Assembly (NCBI RefSeq): GCF_002174455.2
Contig: NZ_CP147246.1
Location: 3,105,001 to 3,169,000 of the forward strand
Source of the DNA: Enterococcus sp. 9D6_DIV0238
GTDB lineage: Bacteria; Bacillota; Bacilli; Lactobacillales; Enterococcaceae
Direction of reading: 5' to 3'
DNA: 64,000 nucleotides
The notes under the pieces: model-generated
Told to the model about the DNA's origin: nothing
The model's database searches: none
The model's input: the letters and a program-made list of their open reading frames with translations, nothing else
Program-made: the position numbers and the translations under genes
Shown: one piece after another, positions 1-6,027 of the stretch
How positions within the stretch are numbered: position 1 is the first letter of the stretch
Layout of the letters: each line of letters starts with the position of its first letter

Positions 1-48
1 GAAGGAATCTATTTCTATTCTATAAATAAAGATCAAGATAGAACCGTT

Positions 49-375
49 TTACTTCCAACTTGCCAATTTATTCCATTGCAGTTCAATCACATTTCGTGAA
101 AGAATCTCTGTTGTATGTGGCTGCGTCATGTGTTTGTCAAAAGCTTCCATATTTCCCCATACTTCCCATAACATGAATTCTCCTTTTTCGATATCACTTG
201 GCGTAAAAAAGAATTCGATGCAATTTTCTTCAGCAGCCGTAGCTTTTGCAAAGTCCAATAATTGACTGTAGACCTCTTTATAGTCATTACCAGCAGTTAC
301 TTTTAAGCTAGCCGTGTTATAGACGAAGCAATCGGCATTTTCTGAGTTGATATGATCAATCAATTTATTTTTCAT
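49..375 (-). CDS. ABM-domain (antibiotic biosynthesis monooxygenase-like) protein
   Basis: 108 residues, the usual size of a single ABM-fold (dimeric alpha/beta barrel) protein. The central EFFFTPSDIEKGEFMLWEVW stretch and the following MEAFDKHMTQPHT are typical of quinol-monooxygenase/YgiN-like members, which act on small quinones or serve as stress enzymes; the substrate cannot be read from sequence. The ATG at 375 follows GGAGAA on the minus strand. It is divergent from an HxlR-family regulator 111 bp away, an arrangement common for redox- or electrophile-induced genes, so control by that neighbour is likely (inference). Confidence 0.8.
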   Translation of the reverse strand: MKNKLIDHINSENADCFVYNTASLKVTAGNDYKEVYSQLLDFAKATAAEENCIEFFFTPSDIEKGEFMLWEVWGNMEAFDKHMTQPHTTEILSRNVIELQWNKLASWK

Positions 376-486
376 GTTCGTTCTCCATTCTGTAAAACTT
401 TTTTTCGTGGTACAATTTCATTATAGATTTAGAAGACGAAAAAACAAGTACGCACATTTTTGTGCCTTAGATGAAGGAGTGAAGGG

Positions 487-825
487 ATGGAGGAAAGCAA
501 ACAGATCCAATGTCCAGTAACAGAAGCATTAAAAATTCTAGGTGGAAAATGGCGAATTCCAATTCTTTGGAAGTTAGCCGAGGAGCCATTGAGATACAAT
601 GAGTTGAAACGACGACTAGCTGGGATCACAAATATTATGCTTACGAGATCGTTGAGAGAATTGGAGCAGTATCGATTGGTCGAACGAATACAGCACGAAA
701 CCGTTCCGCCGAATGTCGAGTATTTGCTGGCTGAAGATGGCAAAAAGTTGATTCCAGCATTAAACTTGATCAAAGAATGGGGGATAGAAGTTATCGAAGA
801 ATATCCTTTTTCTGATAAAAATTAG
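487..825 (+). CDS. HxlR-family winged-helix transcriptional regulator
   Basis: 112 residues. The N-terminal CPVTEALKILGGKWRIPILW is the signature of HxlR/YodB/YybR regulators, including the conserved Cys (residue 9) used for thiol-based sensing in some members. The wing region LRELEQYRLVERIQHETVPPNVEYLL is also typical. Such proteins bind DNA as dimers and usually repress a divergent oxidoreductase gene, here most likely the ABM protein at 49-375. The ATG at 487 follows GGAGTGAAGG. Cys-based quinone/aldehyde sensing is inferred from family knowledge only. Confidence 0.88.
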   Translation: MEESKQIQCPVTEALKILGGKWRIPILWKLAEEPLRYNELKRRLAGITNIMLTRSLRELEQYRLVERIQHETVPPNVEYLLAEDGKKLIPALNLIKEWGIEVIEEYPFSDKN

Positions 826-1311
826 AATAAGAGTGCCTAATAAAATTTGTTTGTCCAGAAGAAAGTATAGCTTTTAGATAGAGAAAGAACTAGCTATAGT
901 TAAAAAGATTATTTCTTCAAAAACAATTCTCCACCTATCTCCCATGTTAAAAAAATGGTTGGTATGGTCTTTTTTCAAAAGGAATGGAGTTGAGATAGGC
1001 AGAGAAGTGAAACAAGTTGGTTCTGCAAAGCCAGCTTGTTTTTTAGTAAGAGTCTGCTACTGCTAGTCAGTCCCTTATTAGCACTACCAGATAAAAATTA
1101 TAAACTGTGTTCTTCATGACGTCTGCATTATTCTCGGAAAATAGTTGTTTGCATGTTTATTTTTACTTTTTCATTTTATTCGATTACGCATTGACGTAAG
1201 CACACCTTTTTTTAGACGAGATGACAAACACATGGTGAGTCATTGATTTTTATCCAGCAGCTCGCACACATCAGGGGATGGAATTGAAAAAAATGTTAGG
1301 AAAAAAGGAGA
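826..1311. other. Gene-poor stretch after the HxlR gene
   Basis: Nearly 490 bp without a convincing gene. It contains a terminator-like hairpin at 1012-1044 and the left arm (ACACATCAGG, 1266-1275) of an inverted repeat whose right arm overlaps the start codon of a mini-ORF at 1317. I see nothing else I can support. Confidence 0.5.
1012..1044 (+). terminator. Rho-independent terminator-like hairpin
   Basis: ACAAGTTGG and CCAGCTTGT form a stem with one mismatch around a 10-nt loop, followed by six Ts. It lies about 190 bp past the HxlR stop codon, so it may end that transcript or a short unannotated RNA. Confidence 0.55.
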
Positions 1312-1316
1312 ACCTG

Positions 1317-1358
1317 ATGTGTACTATATATAAAAAGAGCGAAAAAAGACGGTATTAG
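1317..1358 (+). CDS. Possible 13-residue leader ORF (MCTIYKKSEKRRY)
   Basis: ATG at 1317 is preceded by AAAAAAGGAG at 7-nt spacing, a strong ribosome-binding site. The start codon lies in the right arm (CCTGATGTGT, 1313-1322) of an inverted repeat with ACACATCAGG at 1266-1275, so a folded transcript could hide it. The stop overlaps the first arm of the hairpin at 1349-1375. The peptide is basic and not membrane-like. No known leader peptide was recognised; it could be a regulatory mini-ORF for the RNA units that follow, or chance. Confidence 0.3.
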   Translation: MCTIYKKSEKRRY

Positions 1359-1375
1359 TCACCAACCAATACCGT
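1349..1375 (-). terminator. Hairpin with minus-strand T tract, unit 1
   Basis: Perfect 8-bp arms ACGGTATT and AATACCGT around 11 nt. On the minus strand it is followed by CTTTTTTCG, the shape of a rho-independent terminator for leftward transcription. It is the counterpart of 1619-1645 in the second tandem unit; the second base pair differs in a compensatory way (C-G here, T-A there), which suggests that the hairpin itself is conserved. Confidence 0.5.
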
Positions 1376-1467
1376 GCAAAAGTTCAATGAATAACCATTC
1401 ACCTATTCAAAGCTAAAAGATGCAAAAAAACACTAGTATTTCTTACAAATTTTAGGTAAAATGAATA

Positions 1468-1578
1468 AGTCAATGCGCATTGACTAGGGCAACTTGTATT
1501 GTCAGTTGTGGCTGACTTTACAGGGCTCTGTAGAAGGATTGCTGTCCTTTTTACAGAGTGCCTTATTTATTTTGTTTT
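1468..1578 (+). ncRNA. Candidate structured small RNA, tandem copy 1
   Basis: A -10-like TAAAAT at 1457-1462 is followed by about 110 nt containing three hairpins. H1 is GTCAAT/ATTGAC (1470-1485). H2 is GTCAG/CTGAC with loop TTGTGG (1501-1515). H3 is a long stem from GGCTCTGTA to TACAGAGTGCC (1524-1562), ending in a T-rich tail, i.e. a terminator. The linker GGCAACTTGTATT is shared with copy 2 and no ORF fits. The two copies differ mainly by paired changes. Family not recognised; the -35 element is poor, so an activator may be needed. Confidence 0.55.
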
Positions 1579-1618
1579 TCGCTCTAATTATCGAAGCTAT
1601 GATTCAAAACGCAAAAAA

Positions 1619-1645
1619 ATGGTATTCGTCAGCGACTAATACCAT
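1619..1645 (-). terminator. Hairpin with minus-strand T tract, unit 2
   Basis: Perfect 8-bp arms ATGGTATT and AATACCAT around 11 nt. On the minus strand it runs into TTTTTTTGCG. It is the same element as 1349-1375, 270 bp further on, with one compensated base pair. Confidence 0.5.
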
Positions 1646-1731
1646 GAAACGTTCAGTAAATAGAAATTAACCAATTCAAAGAAAAGTCAGAAAAAGCTGG
1701 TAATCTTTTCTTACTTTTAGTATAATGAAAT

Positions 1732-1838
1732 AAGTCAATAACATATTGACGGAAGGCAACTTGTATTATTAGTTGTGGCTGATAATACAGGGCTCTGCGG
1801 GATGATTTGCTGTCTCCTGCAGGGCGCCTTTTTTTATT
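1732..1838 (+). ncRNA. Candidate structured small RNA, tandem copy 2
   Basis: A perfect -10 TATAAT (1721-1726) precedes it. The same three hairpins as copy 1 follow: GTCAAT/ATTGAC with a changed loop (1734-1750), TATTATTAG/CTGATAATA around the same TTGTGG loop, and a terminator stem GGCTCTGCGGGA/TCTCCTGCAGGGCGCC followed by seven Ts (1791-1835). The linker GGCAACTTGTATT and the terminator-loop motif TTGCTGTC are conserved with copy 1, while stems vary by compensated changes. This supports a functional RNA rather than decayed coding sequence. Confidence 0.58.
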
Positions 1839-2300
1839 TTGTTTTGTAATGTTATCTTAACTTAAAGACAAGATGATAGTCAAGTCCTTTTACAAATAGT
1901 AAAAAAAATTGCCTTAGAGTAAAAAAGTACTCAAACAAAAAGCAGACTAAAAAAATTTTTTTGCAAGTATAACAAATGGGTGGAAAACTTCTAGAAAGTT
2001 TATGGTAGCGGGAAAAGGATAACTTTCTTACAAGTGAACTTTTTTGAATAATATTCTTTTATTTGTGTCATTAATACTAAAAACGTACAATAACGATTTA
2101 ATTAAACAGGTAAAAGTACTCATGAAGGTAAAAATATGAAGTACGGTGAAAAAAGGAAATGTGATAACATTCAATGTTCTTTTTCTCATAAACGAAGGTT
2201 TATATTAATACGCTTTCATTGTATAATTAAATTAACAGATGATTGAAACTAAAGGAATAAAATGAAATTAAGATCAATGGAATAGGAATGAGGAGATACT
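1839..2300. other. AT-rich stretch without recognised genes
   Basis: About 460 bp of very AT-rich DNA between the second RNA unit and the small membrane protein. Only short chance ORFs are present and no clear promoter or hairpin beyond those listed. AGGAATGAGGAGAT just before 2301 is the ribosome-binding site of the next gene. Confidence 0.5.
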
Positions 2301-2588
2301 ATGAATAAAACGAATCATGGGTCTACTTTTGGAATCAACTTAGCCATTGTCATTTACTATTTTTTGCCTAGAATGCAAGTTTCTACATATTCTTATTCAT
2401 GGAATCTAATTTTTGATTTTAGACCGTTAAGTGTTTTTCTGATTACAGTAGTGATGCTATTTATTGCTTATCAAAAAACACACTTGAATAAGTGGCAAAA
2501 CATTGATTCAGGTAGAATGGTTGTGGGTTCGTACATTTTATATTTATTTGCAACAGTATTCTATTTAATGATTCTTGAATTTCTCTAA
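2301..2588 (+). CDS. Small membrane protein, unknown function
   Basis: 95 residues with about three hydrophobic segments (roughly residues 10-25, 40-60 and 70-93) and no soluble domain. The start ATG follows GAGGAGATACT, a good ribosome-binding site, so it is probably real. It stands alone, upstream of a terminator at 2672-2702. No family was recognised; it could be a small accessory or immunity-type membrane protein, but nothing in the sequence proves that. Confidence 0.55.
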   Translation: MNKTNHGSTFGINLAIVIYYFLPRMQVSTYSYSWNLIFDFRPLSVFLITVVMLFIAYQKTHLNKWQNIDSGRMVVGSYILYLFATVFYLMILEFL

Positions 2589-2671
2589 TGTTTCTAGATA
2601 AAAATGTTTAGACACTGACTCTTAATAAATAGTAATTCAAAATCAAGAATTTCGATGATTTTACAAAAAAC

Positions 2672-2702
2672 GGGCAATACGAAAAGCGTATGCCCATTTT
2701 TA
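2672..2702 (+). terminator. Rho-independent terminator
   Basis: GGGCAATACG pairs with CGTATGCCC (one bulged A) around an AAAAG loop, followed by a T-rich tail. It ends the transcript of the small membrane protein. Confidence 0.65.
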
Positions 2703-2766
2703 TTCTAAAAATATGTATTTATATGTCTCACATAAGAAAAGAATCGATCATAGAGAGGGGAACACA

Positions 2767-3135
2767 ATGAGAAAAACTGTCATATTGAATTTTGTTGATG
2801 CAATCAATAATCAGGATATACCTTTAATTATCCAAATGATGTCTGAAAATTTCTATTTTATTGATACCTATGGGGATAAGAATGATAAAGAACAAATGAG
2901 AGCAGGTTAGCAGGGCTATTTTGATTGGTTTCCAGACTATACCATCAAAGTAGATGACTATCTTGAAAATGAAGAATTTTCAATGATAATAGGCAGTGCA
3001 AGTGGTTCCTATCTAGGAAATAAAAGTCGCTTCTAGAACTTTCCAGCATGTTGGAAAGTTCTAGTCAAAGATGCTCAAATTCAATTATGGCAGGTATTTT
3101 GTGATTCGAAAAAACAATTAGATTCTATGAAGTAG
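2767..3135 (+). pseudogene. SnoaL-like/NTF2-fold protein, broken by two in-frame TAG codons
   Basis: ATG at 2767 follows GAGAGGGGAACACA. One reading frame of 123 codons runs to TAG at 3133 and resembles SnoaL-like polyketide-cyclase/NTF2 proteins (QGYFDWFPDYTIKVDD and FPACWKVLVKD). It is interrupted by TAG at 2908 and again at 3034. In both places the family context suggests Trp (MRAG-W-QGYFDWFP and near NKSRF-W), so each is probably a TGG-to-TAG transition. The frame is otherwise intact, pointing to recent inactivation. Substrate unknown. Confidence 0.65.
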
Positions 3136-3408
3136 CTTTTTTATCTCGTTCATTTTGTGACAAGAATAGGAAAAAGAGCAGATACCTAAGGTTATCATTT
3201 TCCTATATTGATACTTCTGATATTGCCGATGGATTAATTGAACTTTGTAAAATTATCAAAAGTTACTTAAATCATTTCAAATCGGACGAATGGTAATTTT
3301 GTCATATTTGTTCATAATATTGTTTTATAATGGTATTTATGATAATATGGTGAAAAATTTAAATCCAATTGATTGGTTCAAAAGTGTGTAAATTTAAGGA
3401 GGAAAATA

Positions 3409-3720
3409 ATGTTAATTACTACAACTGAGACTATTCCAGGTAAACAATACGAAATTATTTCTGAGGTATTTGGCTTAACAACGATTTCTAGAAATATGCT
3501 GCAGGATTTGGGTGCAGGACTAAAAAGTGTGATCGGCGGAGAAATCAAAGCATATACAAATATGCAGCGAGAAGCTCGTGATAAGGCAATAGATAGACTT
3601 AAGCTGGAGGCCGCTGATCTAGGCGCAGATGCGATTGTAATGATGAGATTTGATTCGGGTACGATACAAGCAGATATGCAGTCAGTTGTTGCGTATGGAA
3701 CAGCAGTTAAATTCATATAA
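3409..3720 (+). CDS. YbjQ/UPF0145 family protein
   Basis: 103 residues from the ATG at 3409, which follows TAAGGAGGAAAATA; upstream in-frame starts lack such a site. [20 protein letters not shown] at the N-terminus, the AREKAIDRL-like [28 protein letters not shown] and the C-terminal [10 protein letters not shown] are hallmarks of UPF0145, small beta-rich pentameric proteins of unknown biochemical role, sometimes linked to heavy-metal binding. It has its own terminator at 3764-3801. Confidence 0.9.
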   Translation: MLITTTETIPGKQYEIISEVFGLTTISRNMLQDLGAGLKSVIGGEIKAYTNMQREARDKAIDRLKLEAADLGADAIVMMRFDSGTIQADMQSVVAYGTAVKFI

Positions 3721-3763
3721 GTAATATTCAATATTTGTGTAAATAAGACGATTCAATAGCAAA

Positions 3764-3801
3764 AGCTCCTAAAGCGGTAAAATACTTTAGGAGCTTTTTA
3801 T
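3764..3801 (+). terminator. Rho-independent terminator
   Basis: AGCTCCTAAAG (3764-3774) pairs perfectly with CTTTAGGAGCT (3785-3795), followed by TTTTATTTT. It is placed to stop the YbjQ transcript and, reading the other way, could also serve the convergent Rgg gene. Confidence 0.8.
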
Positions 3802-3826
3802 TTTATAGGTGTGTGTGAATTAAAAA

Positions 3827-4696
3827 TCATAAAAGCATTGCCCATTCCGCTTGATAAACTTTAGCTATTTGCTCATATTCAAGATAGTGTAGGATGCTCA
3901 AAGCTTTTTCACAAGCCTTTTGTCCAGATAGTATTTGACCTTCTAAAATCAAAAGTATTCCTCTGAAAAAACGTTCAATGATCCTAAAAAGTCCACTATT
4001 AAGATCAGTATTTAAATCACTTAGCTGATCAAGTAGTTCTTTGGCCGTTGAAAGTTCGTTCTCTTTCAAGCACAGTTCAGAAAAATTGATCAACAATGTT
4101 TGTAAAATTTCTTTGCCGCGATCATAGTTGCGGTATTTTTTTAGCAGTTTAAATATATTTTTTTTGAAAATCATTCTTTGATCATGTGAAAAGTAATCTA
4201 GTGTATTTGTAAAAATCAGCAATTCAAAGAGTGTCCATGATTCTCGTTTCAACAAAAATCGAACCACGATATCCATTTGTTCAGCTGGAATTTTGGTGTA
4301 ATCGATTTTGTTAGAGTGAAGAAAATGATTGACGATGTGAATGCGTCCTTCAACTAAAGCTAAAAAGAGTTCTTTTTTATCAGAGGTTACTTGTGTTTGG
4401 ATTTCTTTTTTTAGTTTAAATAAATCATTCAGGTTATTTTCATTTGAGGCTTTGGCTAATAAGGTCCAAAAGGTAGTCGTTTCTGGAATGGTGTATTGAT
4501 TATAAATAAACAGGAATTCATCAGCTGTGACGGTTAGTGCATCTAAGACTTGTTCCAATAATTCTAATGATAGATCATGATGTCCTTTTTCAAATTCGAT
4601 CGCATAAGATTTTGAAATCAAATTACTATACAATTCTTTTTGAGAAATACCTTTAGATAAACGAATTTCGCGTATGACCAGTCCATATTCTTTCAT
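3827..4696 (-). CDS. Rgg/GadR/MutR-family transcriptional regulator
   Basis: 289 residues from the ATG at 4696, chosen over an upstream TTG because GGAAAGGA lies at proper spacing. N-terminal XRE-type helix-turn-helix (about 1-65: GLVIREIRLSKGISQKELY, SYAIEFEKGHHDLSLELLEQVLDAL), then a helical TPR-like region of the kind that binds peptides in Rgg proteins. Full family length. Divergent from a cell-wall-anchored protein gene (4839). A 22-bp inverted repeat directly upstream of that gene's -35 is a plausible binding site. No pheromone peptide gene was found next to it. Confidence 0.88.
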   Translation of the reverse strand: MKEYGLVIREIRLSKGISQKELYSNLISKSYAIEFEKGHHDLSLELLEQVLDALTVTADEFLFIYNQYTIPETTTFWTLLAKASNENNLNDLFKLKKEIQTQVTSDKKELFLALVEGRIHIVNHFLHSNKIDYTKIPAEQMDIVVRFLLKRESWTLFELLIFTNTLDYFSHDQRMIFKKNIFKLLKKYRNYDRGKEILQTLLINFSELCLKENELSTAKELLDQLSDLNTDLNSGLFRIIERFFRGILLILEGQILSGQKACEKALSILHYLEYEQIAKVYQAEWAMLL

Positions 4697-4755
4697 AATA
4701 CAATTCCTTTCCAAGCTATGATTGTTGATAAAAAGAGTGTAGCAGATTTTGCTGG

Positions 4756-4777
4756 AAAGTCCTAAATATAGGACTTT
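4756..4777. promoter_or_regulatory. Inverted repeat, candidate Rgg operator
   Basis: AAAGTCCTA and TAGGACTTT are perfect 9-bp inverted arms separated by AATA, in the Rgg/LPxTG divergent region. It ends two bases before a -35-like TCTACA (4780-4785) that is 17 bp from TATGAT (4803-4808), upstream of the gene at 4839. That position suits an activator site. That Rgg is the binder is inference. Confidence 0.5.
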
Positions 4778-4838
4778 ATTCTACATGAAAAATGATTTTG
4801 TTTATGATAGGGCAGAGTTTTAGGAAAGGGACGAGAAC

Positions 4839-5488
4839 ATGATTAAAAAATATTTTATGTTTGTTTTAGCTATTTTTATAACAGGATTTTGGTCAATAGC
4901 CGCAGAAGCAGAAACGATCGTTGTTACACCAAACCATATCATCAAAGACCAAAAAGATTATTATTTAGATGGGCATACTTGGTATAACGATGGTAGTGCA
5001 ATTGATTCTAGTACTCTTTTTCTACAGAAGAAAGTTCATCTATTGAGCCTGCTAGTACAGAAACGACGCCTACTGACAAGGTGATCACAGAATCTACAAA
5101 TGATACAAAAGAAACAACGACAGAAACATCAAGTCCAACATCAGAATCTAGTATCGAAAATAAAACAAGCACGCGTTCTTCGAGTGAGGCTGACAGACGA
5201 TCATCGTCAACGACATTCAGCGTTGAATCATCTATAAGAAATGAAAATAAATCTGCTAGTGACAGAGGAGAAAGTTCAGTTAGCAGCAGTGAAGAATTAG
5301 AGACAGAACAACCAACAGAATTAGATCGAGTTGAGAAAAAACAAGAACCAAATATTAACATGACCAATCCTTCAAAAAATCTACCCAAAACGAATAGATT
5401 ACCTGAGACAGGTGAAAAAGCGCAAACCTTCATTCGTTGTGCAGGAATCATGCTCATTGGTTTTACTTTTTTTATATTTAAGCGATAG
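4839..5488 (+). pseudogene. LPxTG cell-wall-anchored protein, frameshifted
   Basis: The first frame from ATG 4839 (after AGGAAAGGGACG) encodes a signal peptide with cleavage near AEA-ET and a mature N-terminus ending DGHTWYNDGSAIDSSTLF. The second frame carries a Ser/Thr/Glu-rich stalk and a C-terminal LPETG motif, hydrophobic helix and KR tail for sortase anchoring. One extra T in the TTTTT run at 5017-5021 would join them (STLF-STEESSSIEPASTETT) into about 216 residues. As it stands the product is secreted but unanchored, truncated at 5084. This may be a mutation, a phase-variable tract, or a base-calling error. Confidence 0.7.
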
Positions 5489-5555
5489 GTTTAATAGCTA
5501 AATCATTTTTCTAACAAATGAACGATCACCATTGTATTATGATTTCTTTTTGTGT

Positions 5556-5577
5556 ATAATTTCTATATAGAAATTAT
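5556..5577. promoter_or_regulatory. MarR-type operator overlapping -10
   Basis: A perfect 22-bp palindrome with half-site ATAATTTCTAT. It overlaps a TATAAT at 5555-5560 and lies 19 bp before the MarR start codon. The layout indicates autorepression of the marR/uvrA-like operon (inference from family habit). Confidence 0.65.
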
Positions 5578-5595
5578 TTTTAGGTGGTGAATCAA

Positions 5596-6027
5596 ATGAA
5601 TACGCTCGAAGATGCATTAATAAATTTGCAGTGTGAACTGGTAGCTGAAAGAAATAGGAGAAACCCTCAAGAGATTAGCTGGCTTCAGTATGATATCTTA
5701 CGTCTTCTTAGTTTAGAAAGCGAAATAGCACCATCAAAAATCAGTGTGTTACTCGGAATCAGTCGTACAAAGCTATCTAAGGCTTTAAAAGAATTAAAGA
5801 CAATGTACTATATTCAGCAAAAACCAAATGAAAAAGATGGACGAGAGTTACTGACTATTTTAACTGAAACGGGACGTCAATTACTGGATGATATCGATAA
5901 AGGACATCAAGAGCTTCAACTGGTAGCGAATGCGGTATTTAATAGTGAAGAAAAGGAACAATTAGCACAGCTAGCTGAAAAATTTTCAAAGGCGCTTAAA
6001 TCAGAAAGGTTGAAAGCTCATGAGTAG
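5596..6027 (+). CDS. MarR-family transcriptional regulator
   Basis: 143 residues from ATG 5596, preceded by AGGTGG at 8-nt spacing; an in-frame GTG at 5584 is less likely. The winged helix is clear: EISWLQYDILRLLSLESEIAPSKISVLLGISRTKLSKALKELKTMYYIQQKPNEKDGRELLTILTETG, with the wing motif DGRE. It overlaps the next gene by 8 bp, so the two are translationally linked. It probably represses the operon through the palindrome at 5556-5577 and responds to a small compound that the UvrA-like protein helps the cell tolerate. Confidence 0.85.
   Translation: MNTLEDALINLQCELVAERNRRNPQEISWLQYDILRLLSLESEIAPSKISVLLGISRTKLSKALKELKTMYYIQQKPNEKDGRELLTILTETGRQLLDDIDKGHQELQLVANAVFNSEEKEQLAQLAEKFSKALKSERLKAHE

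Noticed and set aside
429..773. 114-codon minus-strand frame overlapping the HxlR gene
   Set aside because: Antisense shadow of a clear winged-helix regulator; no ribosome site or family features.
1468..1838. Fst-type type I toxin encoded in the tandem RNA units
   Set aside because: No small hydrophobic ORF with a ribosome site on either strand; the layout is tandem, not convergent.
3378..3731. 117-codon minus-strand frame opposite the YbjQ gene
   Set aside because: Antisense shadow; the plus strand has a recognisable family and a strong ribosome site.
4697..4838. A short hydrophobic pheromone gene next to Rgg
   Set aside because: No small ORF with a ribosome site and hydrophobic C-terminus was found in the divergent region or downstream of Rgg.
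5008..5457. 149-codon minus-strand frame opposite the LPxTG stalk
   Set aside because: Low-complexity Ser/Thr-rich coding on the plus strand leaves the complement open by chance.
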